From NCBI RefSeq assembly GCF_014836955.1, contig NZ_JACSPV010000021.1:1-64000 (forward strand): DNA of 64,000 nucleotides, in the 5' to 3' direction. This stretch comes from Bacillus norwichensis (GTDB lineage Bacteria; Bacillota; Bacilli; Bacillales; Bacillaceae_C). Numbering within the stretch: the stretch's first letter is position 1; each line of letters starts with the position of its first letter. Below, piece by piece: positions 24,801 to 32,641 of the stretch. A program made the position numbers and the translations under genes. Under the pieces are notes generated by a model that was given only the letters and a program-made list of their open reading frames with translations, ran no database searches and was not told where the DNA came from.

Positions 24801-24975
24801 CTTTGCGGCTATGCTGCCTTCGGGCGTTCTATCGATGCTGCAAATAGCTACTTTAGTATTGTCTGGTCTACTATTCTATGCATTGGTCATCTTGCCGCTA
24901 TTCGTTCCAGTGCTGATCAATATGTTGGGTAAAGCGAATTGGTGGCCATTTATCGCCAGAAAGAGTGATGGGTAG
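21844..24975 (+). CDS. MMPL/RND family transporter (YdgH-like)
   Basis: A 1043-residue transporter with two repeated halves. TM1 is at residues 5-20, then an extracytoplasmic domain and a block of about five TM segments (170-340). A second large extracytoplasmic region (390-850) and a final block of about five TM segments follow. Proton-relay Asp residues are seen in GTDYCILLLSRYKEE and GVDYSIFLMDRFSEYK. The second loop contains about 300 residues of low-complexity helix with repeated Q-S-G and L-x-x-G units (e.g. LQSGVGQLQ, LESGLGQ, LQSGFGEM), like the YhgE/Pip proteins. The protein is larger than the roughly 885 residues I recall for B. subtilis YdgH. Likely exports lipids or antimicrobials. 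Confidence 0.92.
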   Translation: MRSILRFRWLVLVLWIIAAVVLAMNSPDMNQLVRDKGQLTIADGYPSSVASDIIDKHSTKEKGTEAFIIVFHDDKKLSKSQLKNIQATTKKLEKKKSELGIEEITTHFDDKELESQLVSKDGDTVIAIADVKMAGKEVKDVRDPLGKEMKTENVDTYMTGNSLINEDVIISSEKGLKKTEVITVIFIMVVLLLVFRSAVAPFVPLLTVGMTYLVSSTIVAFLIDGLNFPVSNFTQTFMVAVLFGVGTDYCILLLSRYKEELSTGQDIPSAIVATYKTAGKTVIYSAVAVMIGFASIGFATFNLYQSAVGVAVGVFVLILALFTIVPFFMMTLKKSLFWPVKKDISHKESRLWGWMGKLAITRPLIALGIVAIFTVPLLVSYDGELSFNSLDEIGDEYESVEGFNIVADSFGPGEIMPIEVVFENDDSMKSKEYLTLIESIGNDLEKLDHVEKVRSVMRPTGDKIEEIYVKKQVDELGKGMGEGTEGISKIKDGLNDAASSIKDSKPEMDKATAGISDLTAGTKELQSGVGQLQTALSEIENGIQQGTAGAVELKKGVAQASNQASELQSGTRELLNGYKEAQTGLEQLITEYGKVPGGLEEAQQQLMGLGEPLGNLVQNHPEIAGDPNFADIQSRIEEATKQVAIAGGTVTALNGELSKVQSGLATANGHLSEVVEGLGQFSSGLKEVENGLGELESGLGQAASGQHQVVEKVPGIAAGMGEIASGQEKLQSGFGEMGSQLDQLGDGLSESSDGLDKIEDGFGKAKKHLDDIAEDTDLQQSGIYIPDELLTDKDFQRVYDIYMSADGKMTTMDIVLDSNPYEKKSMDMVASIEDTIAKATKDTKLEQANVGVGGVTSMNRDLESMSDSDYTKTVTFMMIGIVLILVILLRSLVMPVYIIASLLLTYYSSIALTEVIFVNILGYPGINWATPFFGFVILIALGVDYSIFLMDRFSEYKELDVKTGIILAMKNMGTVIISAAVILAGTFAAMLPSGVLSMLQIATLVLSGLLFYALVILPLFVPVLINMLGKANWWPFIARKSDG

Positions 24976-24990
24976 GTAAGGATGCGGGCG

Positions 24991-25110
24991 TTCGCACGAT
25001 AAAATCGATTTTCGCACAATAAATGCGGATTTCGCACGATTAATCAGAATACCGCACGATTGTTTCTTTTTTCGCACGATTAATCGAAATATCGCACAAT
25101 CATCCTTTTT
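24991..25110. repeat. Six-copy direct repeat with an exact 20-base period
   Basis: Units begin at 24991, 25011, 25031, 25051, 25071 and 25091. Consensus is TTCGCACGATTAATCGNAAT, with the CGCAC(G/A)AT core in all six. Units 1 and 5 contain short dyads (CGATAAAATCG, CGATTAATCG). The array begins 16 bases after the MMPL stop and lies before the terminator shared with the convergent SulP gene. It is too short and lacks spacers to be a CRISPR array, and no open frame runs through it. Confidence 0.9.
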
Positions 25111-25136
25111 TTTGCCAATGTTCAATGGAGATTTGC

Positions 25137-25169
25137 AAAAAAAAAGCGGGAATCACTCCGCAGTTTTTT
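25137..25169. terminator. Bidirectional terminator between MMPL and SulP genes
   Basis: A-run, GCGG/CCGC stem with an 8-base loop, then AGTTTTTT. The stem is short; the flanking runs suit both directions. It overlaps the SulP stop codon. Confidence 0.6.
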
Positions 25170-26832
25170 ACCTTTGCTTGAGTGATTCCCTTACATTTGA
25201 TTCAATCGTTTCTTGTTTTCGGAAGAAGGATTCTCTTGCGCTTGCTTCATCTGGAAAAAAAGAGGAAGCGCCGATCTTTTCATATAGGCCGCTTTTCTTG
25301 AACAACTCAATGCCCCAGTCCGGCAGTCCTGACACAAGTACAGTGCTGCCGGCTTTTTTGATACTATCGATTACCAGCGCCAGCTTATCTTCACCGGTTG
25401 CATCAATCATCGTTACATACTGCATGTCGAGCAGGATGACACGAGGCATCCTCCTTATGGAAGCCATAAGAGAATGTTCGAAGCTCTGCGCGGTTCCGAA
25501 AAATAACGGTCCCCTAATGGTGAACTTCTTAATTTGAAAATGGGCTGTCAAATCCAAGGATTCCTGTCGTTGTCTGTGGATGTCGACGGGATCGTCGATT
25601 TGCAGCTGCTCGCTTTTCTTTTTTACAAAAGACAAGACTGCAAGCAAGAGACCGACTTGAACCGCAACCGTTAGGTTGATGAACACAGTCAGAAGAAACG
25701 TTACTGCAAGGACCAACGAGTCACCTGTCCTCAACTGCAATACTTGTTTAAATGATTTGTACCCGCTCATATTCCACGCAACAAGCATGAGAAGCGGCGC
25801 CATGGCTGCAAGTGGAATATAGGATGCAAAAGGTGCAAATAAAAGCAATGTCAAAAGCACAAAAACACTGTGAATGACCCCAGATAATGGGCTTACCGCA
25901 CCGGATTTGATGTTTGTTGCTGTACGTGCGATTGCTCCTGTAGCAGGAATTCCTCCGAACAATGGTGTAACGATGTTGGCGATCCCTTGTCCAAACAATT
26001 CACGATTGGATTTGTGCCTATCCCCTGTCATTCCATCCGCAACAACCGCAGATAGCAATGATTCTATCGCTCCCAGAGCAGCGATGATCAACGCGGGAGT
26101 GAATAATGTAGCAATTTTTGCCAACGTGATTTCTGGAAACTGAAGCTTCGGTAAAGATTGTGGGATACCTCCATAAGCCGTTCCAACTGTTTCAACCTGT
26201 CCTGGAAAAAGCAGAGCCGCGCATATGGTGGGAATGATCAACCCTACAAGCAAAACGGGAACACGCGGGAAAAATCTTGGCACGAAAATTATGACGAGTA
26301 GACCAATAACAGCTGTTAAAATGCTGTATCCGTTTGTGTCTCCAAAATGGCTGATAAACTCCATCATATTTTGGTGGAAATACTCATGACTTTCCAACTC
26401 TAAACCGAAAAAGTTTCCAAGCTGTCCGGTGAAAATAATCACGGCAATCCCCGTTGTAAAGCCGATTGTAACAGACCTTGGAATGAAATGAACCAGATTT
26501 CCGAGTTTTAAAAAACTCATAGCAACAAGCATGACCCCGGCCATTAAGCCAGCGATCAACAGATCTTCGTAACCATATTGAAGTACTACGGCAAGCAAAA
26601 TCGGAATGAAAGCTCCCGTAGGACCCGCGATTTGATAGCGGGAGCCACCGAGTAAAGATACGATCAATCCGGCAATAATTGTCGTGTAAATGCCGTATTC
26701 AGGCTTGACGCCGGAAGCCATGGCAAAAGCCATCCCAAGAGGAATGGCCACGATACCGACAGTGATTCCGGAAATGAAATCTTTTCGGAGGCTTGCAGGC
26801 TGGTAATCGCGAAATCGATCATCAGCAAACAA
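25168..26832 (-). CDS. SulP family anion transporter with STAS domain
   Basis: A 554-residue membrane protein of the SLC26/SulP family, which transport sulfate, bicarbonate or other anions. The N-terminal half has 10-14 hydrophobic segments beginning GITVGIVAIPLGMAFAMASGV and includes the family motif YQIAGPTGAFIPIL. The C-terminal STAS domain (about 430-540) has LLDMQYVTMIDATGEDKL. It starts with TTG; GAGGTG lies 7 bases upstream and no ATG is in a suitable place. Bicarbonate versus sulfate cannot be decided. No carbonic anhydrase or sulfate-assimilation gene lies nearby. Confidence 0.9.
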   Translation of the reverse strand: MFADDRFRDYQPASLRKDFISGITVGIVAIPLGMAFAMASGVKPEYGIYTTIIAGLIVSLLGGSRYQIAGPTGAFIPILLAVVLQYGYEDLLIAGLMAGVMLVAMSFLKLGNLVHFIPRSVTIGFTTGIAVIIFTGQLGNFFGLELESHEYFHQNMMEFISHFGDTNGYSILTAVIGLLVIIFVPRFFPRVPVLLVGLIIPTICAALLFPGQVETVGTAYGGIPQSLPKLQFPEITLAKIATLFTPALIIAALGAIESLLSAVVADGMTGDRHKSNRELFGQGIANIVTPLFGGIPATGAIARTATNIKSGAVSPLSGVIHSVFVLLTLLLFAPFASYIPLAAMAPLLMLVAWNMSGYKSFKQVLQLRTGDSLVLAVTFLLTVFINLTVAVQVGLLLAVLSFVKKKSEQLQIDDPVDIHRQRQESLDLTAHFQIKKFTIRGPLFFGTAQSFEHSLMASIRRMPRVILLDMQYVTMIDATGEDKLALVIDSIKKAGSTVLVSGLPDWGIELFKKSGLYEKIGASSFFPDEASARESFFRKQETIESNVRESLKQR

Positions 26833-26992
26833 ACAGCAACACCTCTATTGATATTTTCCTTAAAACGTAAAGAAAAAGTGAATGGAATTTGTATATCTAT
26901 CTTTACTATACTCCTATATAATAGGGAAATCAATGGGGCTTTTTTATAAACATACAGTTTGCTGAATAAGCTCTTGGACGGAATAGCGATAA

Positions 26993-27028
26993 AAAATCTG
27001 GAAGCGAAATGGCTCGCTTCCAGATTTT
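26993..27028 (-). terminator. Terminator after the sspO-like gene
   Basis: Perfect 15-base arms AAAATCTGGAAGCGA/TCGCTTCCAGATTTT with a 6-base loop; on the minus strand it directly follows the small spore protein stop codon and ends in T-runs. Confidence 0.85.
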
Positions 27029-27165
27029 CACTGATTTTTCTTTCTTTTTTTGTTGTTGAGTCTTTGTGCCGCAGTTAATGGTTCAGTTGAATCCATCTTC
27101 GCTCCAAAATTTTGCTTCTTTTCTGGATTCATGCCTTCTATATTGCTTTGAGTTCTTTTTGCCAC
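27028..27165 (-). CDS. sspO: Minor small acid-soluble spore protein, SspO type
   Basis: A 45-residue reading frame that is easily missed. It reads VAKRTQSNIEGMNPEKKQNF, then GAKMDST, then EPLTAAQRLNNKKRKKNQ. The end matches the SspO (CotK) C-terminus LTEAERQNNKKRKTNQ of B. subtilis closely, and the start resembles VKRKANHVINGMN. A strong GGAGGTG lies 6 bases before the GTG, and a terminator follows the stop. The protein is small, basic and without Trp or Cys, as expected for a forespore-specific minor SASP. I could not place a convincing SigG promoter at a suitable distance. It shows that the host forms endospores. Confidence 0.82.
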   Translation of the reverse strand: MAKRTQSNIEGMNPEKKQNFGAKMDSTEPLTAAQRLNNKKRKKNQ

Positions 27166-27281
27166 TCCATTCACCTCCAGGTAATATTTTGTCTTATTTA
27201 GCCTTTGAATATTCAGTTCATAGGAAAACCGTTAATGATTCATTTTTGTACACGTTAATCATAAAATTGTAAAATAATAGT

Positions 27282-27296
27282 ATGTAAGCGTTTAGA
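27282..27296 (+). promoter_or_regulatory. cre-like CcpA site upstream of the aldehyde dehydrogenase gene
   Basis: ATGTAAGCGTTTAGA matches the cre consensus at 14 of 15 positions. A TATAAT follows at 27301-27306, so the site would cover the -35 region and repress transcription when glucose is present. Confidence 0.6.
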
Positions 27297-27370
27297 TTGA
27301 TATAATTGATGCATAAATGGCAAGACCCCTTTGATTCAAAAAGAATGAAAGAATGGAGGAGTCAGATAAC

Positions 27371-28852
27371 ATGGAACGATATGTGAACTATATTAATGGG
27401 GAGTGGGTTCCTTCCGAATCCGGTGAATTTATCAAGAATACGAATCCAGTGAACGGTGAGGTACTAGGCGAAGTGACTGTTTCCACTGCCAAAGATGTGG
27501 ACCTTGCGGTTCAGGCGGCAAAGGAGGCGCAAAAGAAATGGGCACTGGTACCGGCTCCCGAACGTGCAGATGTTCTATATAAAGTGGCGTATTTGCTTAA
27601 AGAACGCAAGGAGTCATTGGCTCAGGTTTTAACAAAAGAAATGGGAAAGGTTATTTCTGAGGCACGAGGCGAGGTACAGGAAGCAATCGATATGGCTTTT
27701 TATATGGCTGGGGAAGGGCGCCGACTGTTTGGGGAAACAGTTCCATCCGAGCTGAGAAACAAATTTGCCATGAGTATCCGCGTACCTGTCGGGGTCGCAG
27801 GGCTGATTACGCCTTGGAACTTCCCAATCGCTATTGCTTCATGGAAGTCGCTTCCTGCATTAGTTGCAGGCAATGCTGTTGTTTGGAAACCAGCATCTGA
27901 AACGCCATTTTTGGCAGCTGAATTTGTGAAAATCTATGAAAAAGCCGGTCTTCCGAAAGGGCTCCTCAATCTTGTATACGGTTCTGGAAGCGTTGTAGGG
28001 AACGCGATTGTAGAGCATCCGGGGATTGACCTCGTTTCGTTTACGGGTTCTAATGAAGTTGGGGCCAAAATCAATGGCCGCGCTGGTGAACTGCTAAAGC
28101 GTACGTCACTTGAAATGGGCGGGAAAAATGCTGTAACGGTATTAGAGGATGCTGATTTGGACCTAGCTGCGGATGGGATTGTATGGAGTGCCTTTGGCAC
28201 GTCTGGGCAAAGATGTACAGCTTGCAGTCGTGTCATTGTGCAGGAATCTGTCAAAGAGGCACTTGAGCAAAAGGTTCTAGAAAAAATGAAGACCCTCAAG
28301 CTAGGTGATGGCTTGGATGAGTCGGTTGATGTGGGACCTGTCATTAACCGTTCCGCTTTGGAAAAAATTCACGACTACGTAAAAATCGGAAAAGAAGAGG
28401 GCGCGAAACTTCTGGCAGGCGGCGATATCGCAACGGAAAGTGAATTGAATAAAGGGAATTTTTATCAGCCGACCCTTTTCACGGATGTTAAATCTGATAT
28501 GCGAATTGGCCAAGAAGAAATTTTCGGTCCAGTTGTATCATTTATTCCGGTAAAAGATTTGGATGAAGCGATTGAAGTGAACAATAGTGTGAAATTTGGA
28601 CTCTCCAGTTCTATTTTTACAGCCGATGTAAACAAAGTTTTCCGCGCTATGCGCGATTTTGATACTGGTATTGTTTATGTGAATGCAGGTACCACAGGGG
28701 CAGAAATTCACCTGCCGTTTGGAGGAACGAAAGGAACAGGTAATGGTCACCGTGATTCCGGAGTTGCCTCGCTTGATGTGTTCACCGAATGGAGATCCAT
28801 CTACGTGGATTACAGCGGAAAAATTCAGCGAGCGCAAATTGATAATTATTGA
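27371..28852 (+). CDS. NAD(P)-dependent aldehyde dehydrogenase
   Basis: A 493-residue ALDH superfamily enzyme oxidising an aldehyde to the acid. Key features are ITPWNFPIAIASWK (146-159), catalytic Glu248 in LEMGGKN and catalytic Cys282 in GTSGQRCTA. The C-terminal LPFGGTKGTGNGHRDSG and QRAQIDNY resemble the ALDH7/semialdehyde-dehydrogenase side of the family. The substrate is not clear. I chose the ATG at 27371 after GGAGGAG; the TTG six codons earlier overlaps that site. The gene is monocistronic with a cre-like site at its promoter, suggesting a role in using a secondary carbon source. Confidence 0.9.
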   Translation: MERYVNYINGEWVPSESGEFIKNTNPVNGEVLGEVTVSTAKDVDLAVQAAKEAQKKWALVPAPERADVLYKVAYLLKERKESLAQVLTKEMGKVISEARGEVQEAIDMAFYMAGEGRRLFGETVPSELRNKFAMSIRVPVGVAGLITPWNFPIAIASWKSLPALVAGNAVVWKPASETPFLAAEFVKIYEKAGLPKGLLNLVYGSGSVVGNAIVEHPGIDLVSFTGSNEVGAKINGRAGELLKRTSLEMGGKNAVTVLEDADLDLAADGIVWSAFGTSGQRCTACSRVIVQESVKEALEQKVLEKMKTLKLGDGLDESVDVGPVINRSALEKIHDYVKIGKEEGAKLLAGGDIATESELNKGNFYQPTLFTDVKSDMRIGQEEIFGPVVSFIPVKDLDEAIEVNNSVKFGLSSSIFTADVNKVFRAMRDFDTGIVYVNAGTTGAEIHLPFGGTKGTGNGHRDSGVASLDVFTEWRSIYVDYSGKIQRAQIDNY

Positions 28853-29321
28853 TTAAAAAAGCAAAGGCGGCTGCAACAATTTCACATAATGAACTAACGA
28901 TTTATTTTAAGCAAGGGTAATTAGTGTGCAGAATTGAAAAAAACATTAGGAAAAGAGAGGCCGTTGGGAGAATCAATGAAGAACGATTCTTTCAACGGCC
29001 ATTAAAATCTGTAATACGGGGCGAAACTCTGTGAACATACGGGAACAAGGACCATTTTTCCGTTTTTGAAACAGATGCCCTATTAATGCCCATTTTTTGA
29101 AGAGACTTTGATAACCTGGCTTGGAAAAGCATTTGCAGGAAGGCGTACCAATCCGGTCATCTATTTCTATTATTTAACCAGGAGTAGTCTAGCATCGCTC
29201 ACCTTCAATCTAGTTTTGCAATTTTCATTAATCGACCGAAAAACATTTAGATTGCTGTTCGATCAAGCCGAAAATTTTTCAGCCAGCCTAGGATCAATTT
29301 AGGGATTTAAATTTTTAATGA
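28853..29321. other. Gene-free interval with a long hairpin
   Basis: A hairpin with arms GGCCGTTG-gg-AGAATC and GATTCT-tt-CAACGGCC (28959-29000) lies in this stretch but lacks a T-run, so it is a weak terminator. A possible transporter relic at 29129-29250 is listed separately. Otherwise I see nothing. Confidence 0.5.
29129..29250 (+). pseudogene. Possible relic of an MFS transporter N-terminus
   Basis: A short frame encodes NPVIYFYYLTRSSLASLTFN followed by LVLQFSLI. That resembles the first membrane helix of a common Bacillaceae MFS transporter group (typically YLxxSSLAFSLIFTVSxxYRV). The frame then leaves the family pattern within about 10 residues and stops at 29302. There is no ribosome site and no second helix. 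The match is short and rests on pattern memory. Confidence 0.3.
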
Positions 29322-30299
29322 TCAATAAGACAACAATTGGACAATTGATTCTTTTATTCTTTGATGATTCGGTAACCAGTCATCTTCGATTGTTCCAACA
29401 GGATAAGGTGTATCAAAACCAGTTACTCTTAATATAGGAGCAGTAAGTGAAAAAACGGCTTTTTCAGAAACTAATGCAGCTATTTCTGCACCAATACCAT
29501 TTGTTTTAACTGCTTCATGTACAATCAATAGCCGCTCTGTTTTTTCAACAGATTGCAGGATCGTTTGAATATCTATGGGAGCGACGGTTCTTAAATCAAT
29601 TAACTCCAGGTGGATGTCCTCTTGTTCAAACTCTTCTACAATGTTTCTTAGTAATGGTACAGGTGGTCCCCAGGTGACGACGGTAGCGTGAAACCCTTTT
29701 TTTATTATTTTTGCTTGACCAATTGGTACTTCATAATCATCTTCAGGTACTTCTTGTGGGGCAGCGCGATACAATTTCATTGGTTCCAAGAAAAGAACCG
29801 GGTCTTCATCACGGATTGCTGAAATCAACAAACCTTTCGCGTCATACGGATTTGACGGCATTACAATTTTTAATCCAGGTGTGTGGCTAAATAGTGCTTC
29901 CAAACTATCAGAATGTAACTCAGGTGTTTTTACACCGCCGCCATATGGGCAACGAATCACCATCGGAACTGAAAATCTTCCGGCTGACTTAAACCGCATT
30001 CGTGCAGCCTGACTCGCCATTTGATCCATTGCTTCATAGATAAAACCGAGGAATTGTATTTCTGCAATAGGACGCAATCCATTTAAGCTCATCCCGACAG
30101 CAGTTCCGATTATGGCAGATTCAGCCAATGGAGTATCGATCACTCTATCTTCTCCGAATTGTTCTAGTAAACCATCTGTTACTCGAAACACTCCACCGTT
30201 TCGTCCTATATCTTCACCAAGCATTACAATGCTCGGATCTCTCTTCATTTCCGATTCCAGTGTATGATTGATCGCCTGTAATATTGTCATTTTAGCCAT
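29322..30299 (-). CDS. 2-oxoacid dehydrogenase E1 component, beta subunit
   Basis: A 325-residue transketolase-like beta subunit that, with the alpha subunit, decarboxylates a 2-oxoacid and acylates the lipoyl domain of E2. Family features are VMLGEDIGRNGGVFRVTDGL (N-terminal), FLGFIYEAMDQMASQAARMRF, and VIRCPYGGGVKTPELHSDSLEALFSHTPGLKIVMPSNPYDAKGLL. I start at the ATG at 30299, which overlaps the end of the alpha gene by 8 bases. The neighbouring amino-acid dehydrogenase and permease suggest a branched-chain-type substrate rather than pyruvate (inference). It is the last gene of a five-gene minus-strand operon. Confidence 0.9.
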   Translation of the reverse strand: MAKMTILQAINHTLESEMKRDPSIVMLGEDIGRNGGVFRVTDGLLEQFGEDRVIDTPLAESAIIGTAVGMSLNGLRPIAEIQFLGFIYEAMDQMASQAARMRFKSAGRFSVPMVIRCPYGGGVKTPELHSDSLEALFSHTPGLKIVMPSNPYDAKGLLISAIRDEDPVLFLEPMKLYRAAPQEVPEDDYEVPIGQAKIIKKGFHATVVTWGPPVPLLRNIVEEFEQEDIHLELIDLRTVAPIDIQTILQSVEKTERLLIVHEAVKTNGIGAEIAALVSEKAVFSLTAPILRVTGFDTPYPVGTIEDDWLPNHQRIKESIVQLLSY

Positions 30300-31377
30300 G
30301 AAGATCACCGGCCTTTTCTTGCTGTAGCGATTTGATCATCTTTTGCTGCTCTACTAATTGAGGATTCATCTTGGAATAGACATAATGGAAAGATTCTTCG
30401 ATTTTAGGTGGATCATGTTGCTCGATTTCTTGTATCTGATTATCTAATTCAAGTTGAAAATCATTGATTAATTTCTCTTCATTTCCCCAAGTCCAAAGTG
30501 CTTTCCCTTCTAGAAGTTTCCGTAATCGAAGGATTGGATCTTTCTGCCGAATCCACTCTAGCTCCTCTTCCTTAGGGCGATATTTGTTTGGATCGTCTGA
30601 TGTTGTGTGAGGTCCAAGACGATAAGTGTCCGCTTCAATTAATGTTGGACCTTGTCCACTTCGTGCCCGATCTACTGCCTCTTTCATAACCTCATAAACA
30701 CCAATGACATCATTCCCATCAACTTGAACTCCCTTCATGCCGTAGGCGATGGCTTTCTGAGCAATAGTGCGGCTAGCCATCTGTTGTTTAAGCGGTACAC
30801 TAATCGCGTATTTATTATTTTGGCAAAAAAATACGACTGGAAGTTGATAAACCGAGGCAAAATTCAAAGCTTCATGAAAATCACCTTCAGAGGTTGCTCC
30901 GTCACCAAAGTAGCTAACGGAAACGCTTTGTTCCTTTTTTAACTTGGAAGCAAAAGCAATTCCAACTGCGTGCAATGTTTGTGCAGCTATAATAATTTGA
31001 ATCGGTATGATATTGATTCCATCGGGAGTTTTTCCGCCGTGTAAATGCCCTTTTACATACTGCATTACTTGTTCAAATGGCATTCCATGCACCATACATG
31101 CTGCGAGATCGCGGTAACTAGGGCAAATCCAATCATGTTTCTCAAGTGCGAGCGCGCTTCCAATTTGTGCTGCTTCTTGCCCGCTAAAGGGAGCATAAGT
31201 ACCTATTCTTCCTTGTCTTTGCAGCCTTAGTAGCTTTTCATCAATTAATCTAGCTTTTAGCATCCATCTATACATTTCTAGTAATGTATCATCACTTATT
31301 GTGCTCTTACTTTTCATATGTCCTTGTTCATCTAATAATTGAATTTGTTCAAAATTTAATTGATTTTCCTCGTACAT
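30292..31377 (-). CDS. 2-oxoacid dehydrogenase E1 component, alpha subunit
   Basis: A 361-residue thiamine-diphosphate-binding subunit. The TPP motif runs from GDG (158-160) to QNN (186-188), followed by the typical YAISVPLKQQM segment. The N-terminal region GRIGTYAPFSGQEAAQIGSALAL and the phosphorylation-loop-like YRLGPHTTSDDP are characteristic of branched-chain/pyruvate E1 alpha. The stop codon overlaps the start of the beta subunit gene. Together with E1 beta and E2 it forms a complex missing only E3, which must come from another locus. Confidence 0.9.
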   Translation of the reverse strand: MYEENQLNFEQIQLLDEQGHMKSKSTISDDTLLEMYRWMLKARLIDEKLLRLQRQGRIGTYAPFSGQEAAQIGSALALEKHDWICPSYRDLAACMVHGMPFEQVMQYVKGHLHGGKTPDGINIIPIQIIIAAQTLHAVGIAFASKLKKEQSVSVSYFGDGATSEGDFHEALNFASVYQLPVVFFCQNNKYAISVPLKQQMASRTIAQKAIAYGMKGVQVDGNDVIGVYEVMKEAVDRARSGQGPTLIEADTYRLGPHTTSDDPNKYRPKEEELEWIRQKDPILRLRKLLEGKALWTWGNEEKLINDFQLELDNQIQEIEQHDPPKIEESFHYVYSKMNPQLVEQQKMIKSLQQEKAGDLHG

Positions 31378-31388
31378 GTAAATAACCC

Positions 31389-32633
31389 CTATCTCATTTT
31401 TAATAATAAGGTTTCAGGTTTTTCAAAGTATTGTTTCAGGTTATTCAAAAATCTTCCGGCAGGTTCTCCATCAATGATCCGATGATCAAATGACAGGCTC
31501 ATCCCCATCACATTCCCAATACCAATGTCCCTATTTGGTAAAATTACCGGCTTCTCTTTTATAGAATGAATACCGAGAATGGCAACTTCAGGATGATTAA
31601 TAATGGGAGTGGCATAAAATCCACCATGAACACCTGTATTGGAAATAGTAAACGTGCCACCTTGCAGTTCATGCAGTGATAATTTTTCATTCCTTGCTTT
31701 ATTGGAAAGATCATGAATATCAGTGGCTAACTCCTCGATACTTTTTTTATCTGCATGATGAATTACAGGTACGATTAAACCTTTTTCAGTAGCGGTTGCT
31801 ATACCTATATGATATTGCTTTTTTAGAATCATCTCTTGGCTGTCTTCATTTATCGTTGCATTCAATATTGGGTTTTTCTTTAATGCTTCAACAACCATTT
31901 TTACAATGATCGGTAAAAAAGTAATTTTTAAAGCGGTGGAATGATTCAGTTTGTTCTTTAATTGAATGAGTTTATCAACATTTACTTCATCCATTCCTGT
32001 AGTATGTGGAATGGTGAAAGCAGATTTCACCATATTTCGATAAATCGTTTTCCGGAGTCCTTTAATAGGAACTACTTCATCTTCCTGATCCAGATCTATG
32101 TGACTAGGTATCTTTTTCTCTTGAATCGTACTATTATTAAGGAACAGGTTGTTTCCATTTCCTTGACTATTTAAATAGTTTGAAATATCTTGCTTTACTA
32201 TTCTTCCATTTTTCGCTGTCCCCTGGATACTACTGATATCTACACCGTGGCTGCGGGCAAATTTTCTAACACTCGGTGCCGCTAGAATTCTATTGTCATT
32301 GGGTGACTTTTTTAAATTAGGAAATCTCTCTTGCTTTGCTTCAAAATTTCCCTTCCGGCTAATTTCTATTTCAGCGTTGCTTGCCACAGTGCTATCAAAT
32401 TCGGTTTGAATCTCAACTAGTGTTTTTCCGACCTTTACTAAATCGCCTTCTTCACCATTTCTGGCATGAATGATTCCACTTCTTGGCGAGGTAATTTCAA
32501 CGGCGGCCTTATCGGTTTGCACTTCCGCAATTGGTTGATCAATCTCAACTTTATCACCGATTTCGACAAACCATTTTAGTATTTCAGCTTCATGAAGACC
32601 TTCTCCGATATCTGTAAAAGTTAGGTTGTACAT
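31389..32633 (-). CDS. 2-oxoacid dehydrogenase E2 component (dihydrolipoyl acyltransferase)
   Basis: A 414-residue acyltransferase core protein. The N-terminal lipoyl domain has its lipoylation site at Lys42 (QTDKAAVEI). The peripheral E3-binding domain covers about residues 117-150 ([24 protein letters not shown]). The C-terminal catalytic domain carries HRIIDG (His384, Asp388). Domain order and size match BkdB/PdhC. It is encoded before E1 alpha, an order different from the usual E1 alpha-E1 beta-E2 of B. subtilis. GGGGGTG lies 11 bases before the ATG. Confidence 0.92.
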   Translation of the reverse strand: MYNLTFTDIGEGLHEAEILKWFVEIGDKVEIDQPIAEVQTDKAAVEITSPRSGIIHARNGEEGDLVKVGKTLVEIQTEFDSTVASNAEIEISRKGNFEAKQERFPNLKKSPNDNRILAAPSVRKFARSHGVDISSIQGTAKNGRIVKQDISNYLNSQGNGNNLFLNNSTIQEKKIPSHIDLDQEDEVVPIKGLRKTIYRNMVKSAFTIPHTTGMDEVNVDKLIQLKNKLNHSTALKITFLPIIVKMVVEALKKNPILNATINEDSQEMILKKQYHIGIATATEKGLIVPVIHHADKKSIEELATDIHDLSNKARNEKLSLHELQGGTFTISNTGVHGGFYATPIINHPEVAILGIHSIKEKPVILPNRDIGIGNVMGMSLSFDHRIIDGEPAGRFLNNLKQYFEKPETLLLKMR

Positions 32634-32641
32634 ACTTGAAT

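Noticed and set aside
24991-25110. Possible CRISPR array
   Set aside because: The 20-base units are contiguous, leaving at most 12 variable bases and no spacers of 30 or more bases; no cas genes lie nearby.
27174-27215. SigG promoter for the sspO-like gene (TGAATA-18-CAAAATA)
   Set aside because: The hexamers fit moderately, but transcription would begin at or inside the ribosome site.
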